Positions 30,732-32,384 of a stretch of 32,384 nucleotides of DNA are shown here, in pieces. The notes under the pieces are model-generated. The model worked only from the letters and a program-made list of their open reading frames with translations. It did not search any database and had not been told where the DNA came from. Both the position numbers and the translations under genes were made by a program. Numbering within the stretch: the stretch's first letter is position 1; each line of letters begins with the position of its first letter. Source of the DNA: CAKTOF01 sp964544345 (GTDB lineage: Bacteria > Bacillota > Clostridia > Oscillospirales > Oscillospiraceae); contig CAZJBT010000005.1 in the NCBI GenBank assembly GCA_964544345.1, positions 1 through 32,384 on the forward strand, read 5' to 3'.

Positions 30732-31982
30732 TCAGGCTGCGGGGTCGGCCAGGACGCCGATAAACAGCGGCAGAGCCGTCTCACAGTCGATCAGCGCATA
30801 GACGAACGGGCGGTCGAGCGTGACGCGCTTTGGCTCCTCAGCCGGCGCTGATGCACCGCTTGCCATCTCGGCGGTGACTGCGCCGGCCTTGGTGCCCCTT
30901 TCGTCGACCGTGATCTTCGTCTTGTGCAGCACGGCGCCGATGTAGAGCGGATCCCCATCGACGTTTCCCATCGCAGAAAAGTCCGCCCGGTCGGGATCGA
31001 ACGCGTCGGTCATGCCCATCGCCTGAAGCTGCTCTCCCAGCTCGGCGGAATATTCCGTCTCGAACTTCGGGATGGCGGCGATCACCTCGGCGCTGCACGC
31101 GGAATCCATCAGGGCGCGCCAGGCGTCGCCGTCGAGCGCCGCAAGGTAATCGGCCATCGAAAGCTCCTCGTTCGGCAGCAGCGCGGCAAAGGCGTAGCGC
31201 CCGCCCGCGTAATACTTCAAAAAGCCGGTCGTGTTTTCGTCCTCGAGATAGGTGCGCTCCGCCGAGTACATCAGTTCTGTCTCCCGCGCGCTGCCGCTCT
31301 CCGTGGTGAACACGCCGCTGCGCACCTGCACGTCCTGATAGACGCTCGACCACTCCGCGTCAAACGTGAGCGCGTTGATCAGGTACAGCATCGTCTCCTC
31401 CGAGATCTCTTCGATGATCTTGTCGATCATGCCGTCCGTGTGCTCGGAGACCCAGCGGTTCACGTCCGAAACGGCCGCAGCGTCAAAGGCGCTGCGGTAG
31501 ACCTGCGCGCCATAGTAGTCGGCGTTGGCCTGCAAAAATGCATCCTCGACCGTCAGGCTCTCATCGTCGCGCAGCCAGATGGAGTTCGCCAGCTCGACGC
31601 GGCTTTCCTCGAGCGAGGGCAGTGCGCCGACCCAGGCGGCCAGCCCCTCGTTCAGCTCCTCCACGGACAGGCCGAGCGCCTGCTCCATCTGCGCGCGCGT
31701 TTCGCCCGACGCGCCGTTCGCCGTCATGCCGAGCGCGAGCAGCACCGACAGCGGCGAGACGAGCACGTTCTCCGACCCGTCCGCGCAGGCGGTCAAAAGC
31801 CGCGCGGAGAACGCCGCGGCGGCGGCGGACGCAGTCTGGGTGAGCGCCGCTCCCTCCGCCGCGCCGGACGGCTCGATCCCCTCCATCAGGTCGGCCGCGC
31901 GCACCGTCTGCGCGGCGCAGCCCGCGCCGAGCGCCGCGAGCGCGATCAGGGCAAGCAGCAGGGCTGTGATTCGCTTTTTCAT
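30732..31982 (-). CDS. Serpin-type protease inhibitor, predicted lipoprotein
   Basis: A 416-residue secreted serine-protease inhibitor of the serpin fold. An N-terminal signal peptide (MKKRITALLLALIALAALG) ends in a lipobox-like GAGC with C22 as the lipidation site, so it is probably anchored outside the cell. Core serpin segments include NVLVSPLSVLLALGMTANGASGETRAQM, LANSIWLRD and the YLINALTFDAEWSSVY strand. The reactive loop starts with the hinge E361-R-G-T-K-A-G-A-V-T-A, close to the small-residue pattern of inhibitory serpins; counting from it puts P1-P1' at A377-S378. The target protease is unknown but could be a host elastase-like enzyme (inference). The start at 31982 follows GGAG by 8 nt. 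Confidence 0.92.
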   Translation of the reverse strand: MKKRITALLLALIALAALGAGCAAQTVRAADLMEGIEPSGAAEGAALTQTASAAAAAFSARLLTACADGSENVLVSPLSVLLALGMTANGASGETRAQMEQALGLSVEELNEGLAAWVGALPSLEESRVELANSIWLRDDESLTVEDAFLQANADYYGAQVYRSAFDAAAVSDVNRWVSEHTDGMIDKIIEEISEETMLYLINALTFDAEWSSVYQDVQVRSGVFTTESGSARETELMYSAERTYLEDENTTGFLKYYAGGRYAFAALLPNEELSMADYLAALDGDAWRALMDSACSAEVIAAIPKFETEYSAELGEQLQAMGMTDAFDPDRADFSAMGNVDGDPLYIGAVLHKTKITVDERGTKAGAVTAEMASGASAPAEEPKRVTLDRPFVYALIDCETALPLFIGVLADPAA

Positions 31983-32014
31983 GGTCATTTCTCCTTTCCG
32001 CAGCTTGGGGCTAT

Positions 32015-32035
32015 ATAAAATCAGACGGATTTTAT
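32015..32035. promoter_or_regulatory. Inverted repeat in the serpin promoter region
   Basis: ATAAAATC (32015-32022) and GATTTTAT (32028-32035) form a perfect 8-bp inverted repeat with a 5-nt spacer, in an unusually AT-rich stretch upstream of the serpin gene. A -10-like TATATA on the minus strand overlaps its proximal arm, with TTTCCA 17 bp upstream. It is a candidate operator. Confidence 0.5.
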
Positions 32036-32092
32036 GGAAAAAAGTTTCGGAAAATGAGAAAGTTGTTTTTGTTTTGCGGCTGTTCTTCCGGT

Positions 32093-32384
32093 CTACCGGA
32101 TCTGGCCGGCGCCGCGGATGATGAATTTGCTCGTGGTGAGCTGCGCGAGACCCATCGGGCCGCGGGCGTGGAGCTTCTGGGTCGAGATGCCCAGCTCCGC
32201 GCCGAGGCCGAACTCGCCGCCGTCGGTGAAGCGCGTCGACGCGTTCACATAGACCGCCGCCGCGTCCACCTCGTCCAAAAACCGCTCGGCGGCGAAGTAG
32301 TCGCTCGTCACGATGCACTCGGAGTGACCCGACGAGTGCCGCGCGATGTGCGCCATCGCCTCGTCCAGGCCGGAGACGACCTTC
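32093..32384 (-). CDS. proA: Gamma-glutamyl phosphate reductase, C-terminal end
   Basis: NADPH-dependent reductase that makes glutamate semialdehyde, the second step of proline synthesis. Only the last 96 residues are inside the window; the gene continues past position 32384. Diagnostic features are GHSECIVT, then VDAAAVYVNASTRFTDGGEFGLGAELGISTQ, and the C-terminal GPMGLAQLTTSKFIIRG. The serpin gene lies 110 nt downstream on the same strand with its own promoter-like region. Its partner proB is at 25426-26214. Confidence 0.95.
   Translation of the reverse strand, partial: KVVSGLDEAMAHIARHSSGHSECIVTSDYFAAERFLDEVDAAAVYVNASTRFTDGGEFGLGAELGISTQKLHARGPMGLAQLTTSKFIIRGAGQIR

Noticed and set aside
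1..32384. CRISPR array, tRNA, rRNA, insertion sequence, integrase or phage genes
   Set aside because: None of the expected repeats, cloverleaf-like conserved segments or protein families was seen on either strand.

Overview
The window looks like chromosomal DNA of a GC-rich, Gram-positive-type gut anaerobe of the Clostridia, most likely Oscillospiraceae (inference). The reasons are very high GC with GC-ending codons, strong GGAGG ribosome binding sites, TTGACA/TATAAT-type promoters, a tandem glycine riboswitch, a clostridial BaiCD/dienoyl-CoA-reductase-like flavoenzyme and sodium:alanine/glycine symporters. No rRNA, tRNA, CRISPR array, insertion sequence or phage gene was seen.

Layout. (1) 1-5866: arginine biosynthesis operon, the last codons of a probable argG, then argH, argC, argJ, argB and argD, tightly packed. 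(2) 5928-8702: a tandem glycine riboswitch controlling an AGCS symporter, a GNAT acetyltransferase and a small membrane protein. (3) 8922-13812: an accessory catabolic module, with a flavin/Fe-S/FAD oxidoreductase and a GPH-family transporter on the minus strand and a divergent LysR regulator on the plus strand. The 396-bp divergent region holds a textbook LysR-type operator. (4) 13807-17547: a ferritin-like protein overlapping the lysR end, a PanE-like reductase with a MATE exporter, and a cytidylate-kinase-like protein. (5) 17632-22165: a D-2-hydroxyacid dehydrogenase and a response regulator / histidine kinase / HtrA protease operon. (6) 22349-26214: a second AGCS symporter, a CBS-domain protein, a frameshifted short-chain dehydrogenase and proB. 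(7) 26343-32384: trmL, then the glycolytic run pgk-tpiA-eno, a secreted lipoprotein serpin on the opposite strand, and the 3' end of proA.

How the genes work together. The arg genes convert glutamate to acetylated intermediates and recycle the acetyl group through ArgJ. The riboswitch ties the first symporter to glycine level. The lysR-transporter-reductase set reads as import and reduction of an unidentified unsaturated compound. The reductase lacks the usual active-site histidine pair and has altered cluster-cysteine spacing, so its substrate is probably not that of characterised family members. The two-component system sits directly upstream of its likely envelope-stress effector protease.

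Most unusual non-coding signal: an 85-nt sequence at 16772-16856 (minus) recurs at 30549-30633 (plus) with 75 of 85 identical positions and no gaps. Each copy lies between convergent genes next to terminator hairpins. The 30549 copy is bracketed by a perfect 29-nt inverted hairpin repeat, 22 nt of which also occurs at 24517-24538. This looks like a dispersed, MITE-like or structured-RNA repeat family.
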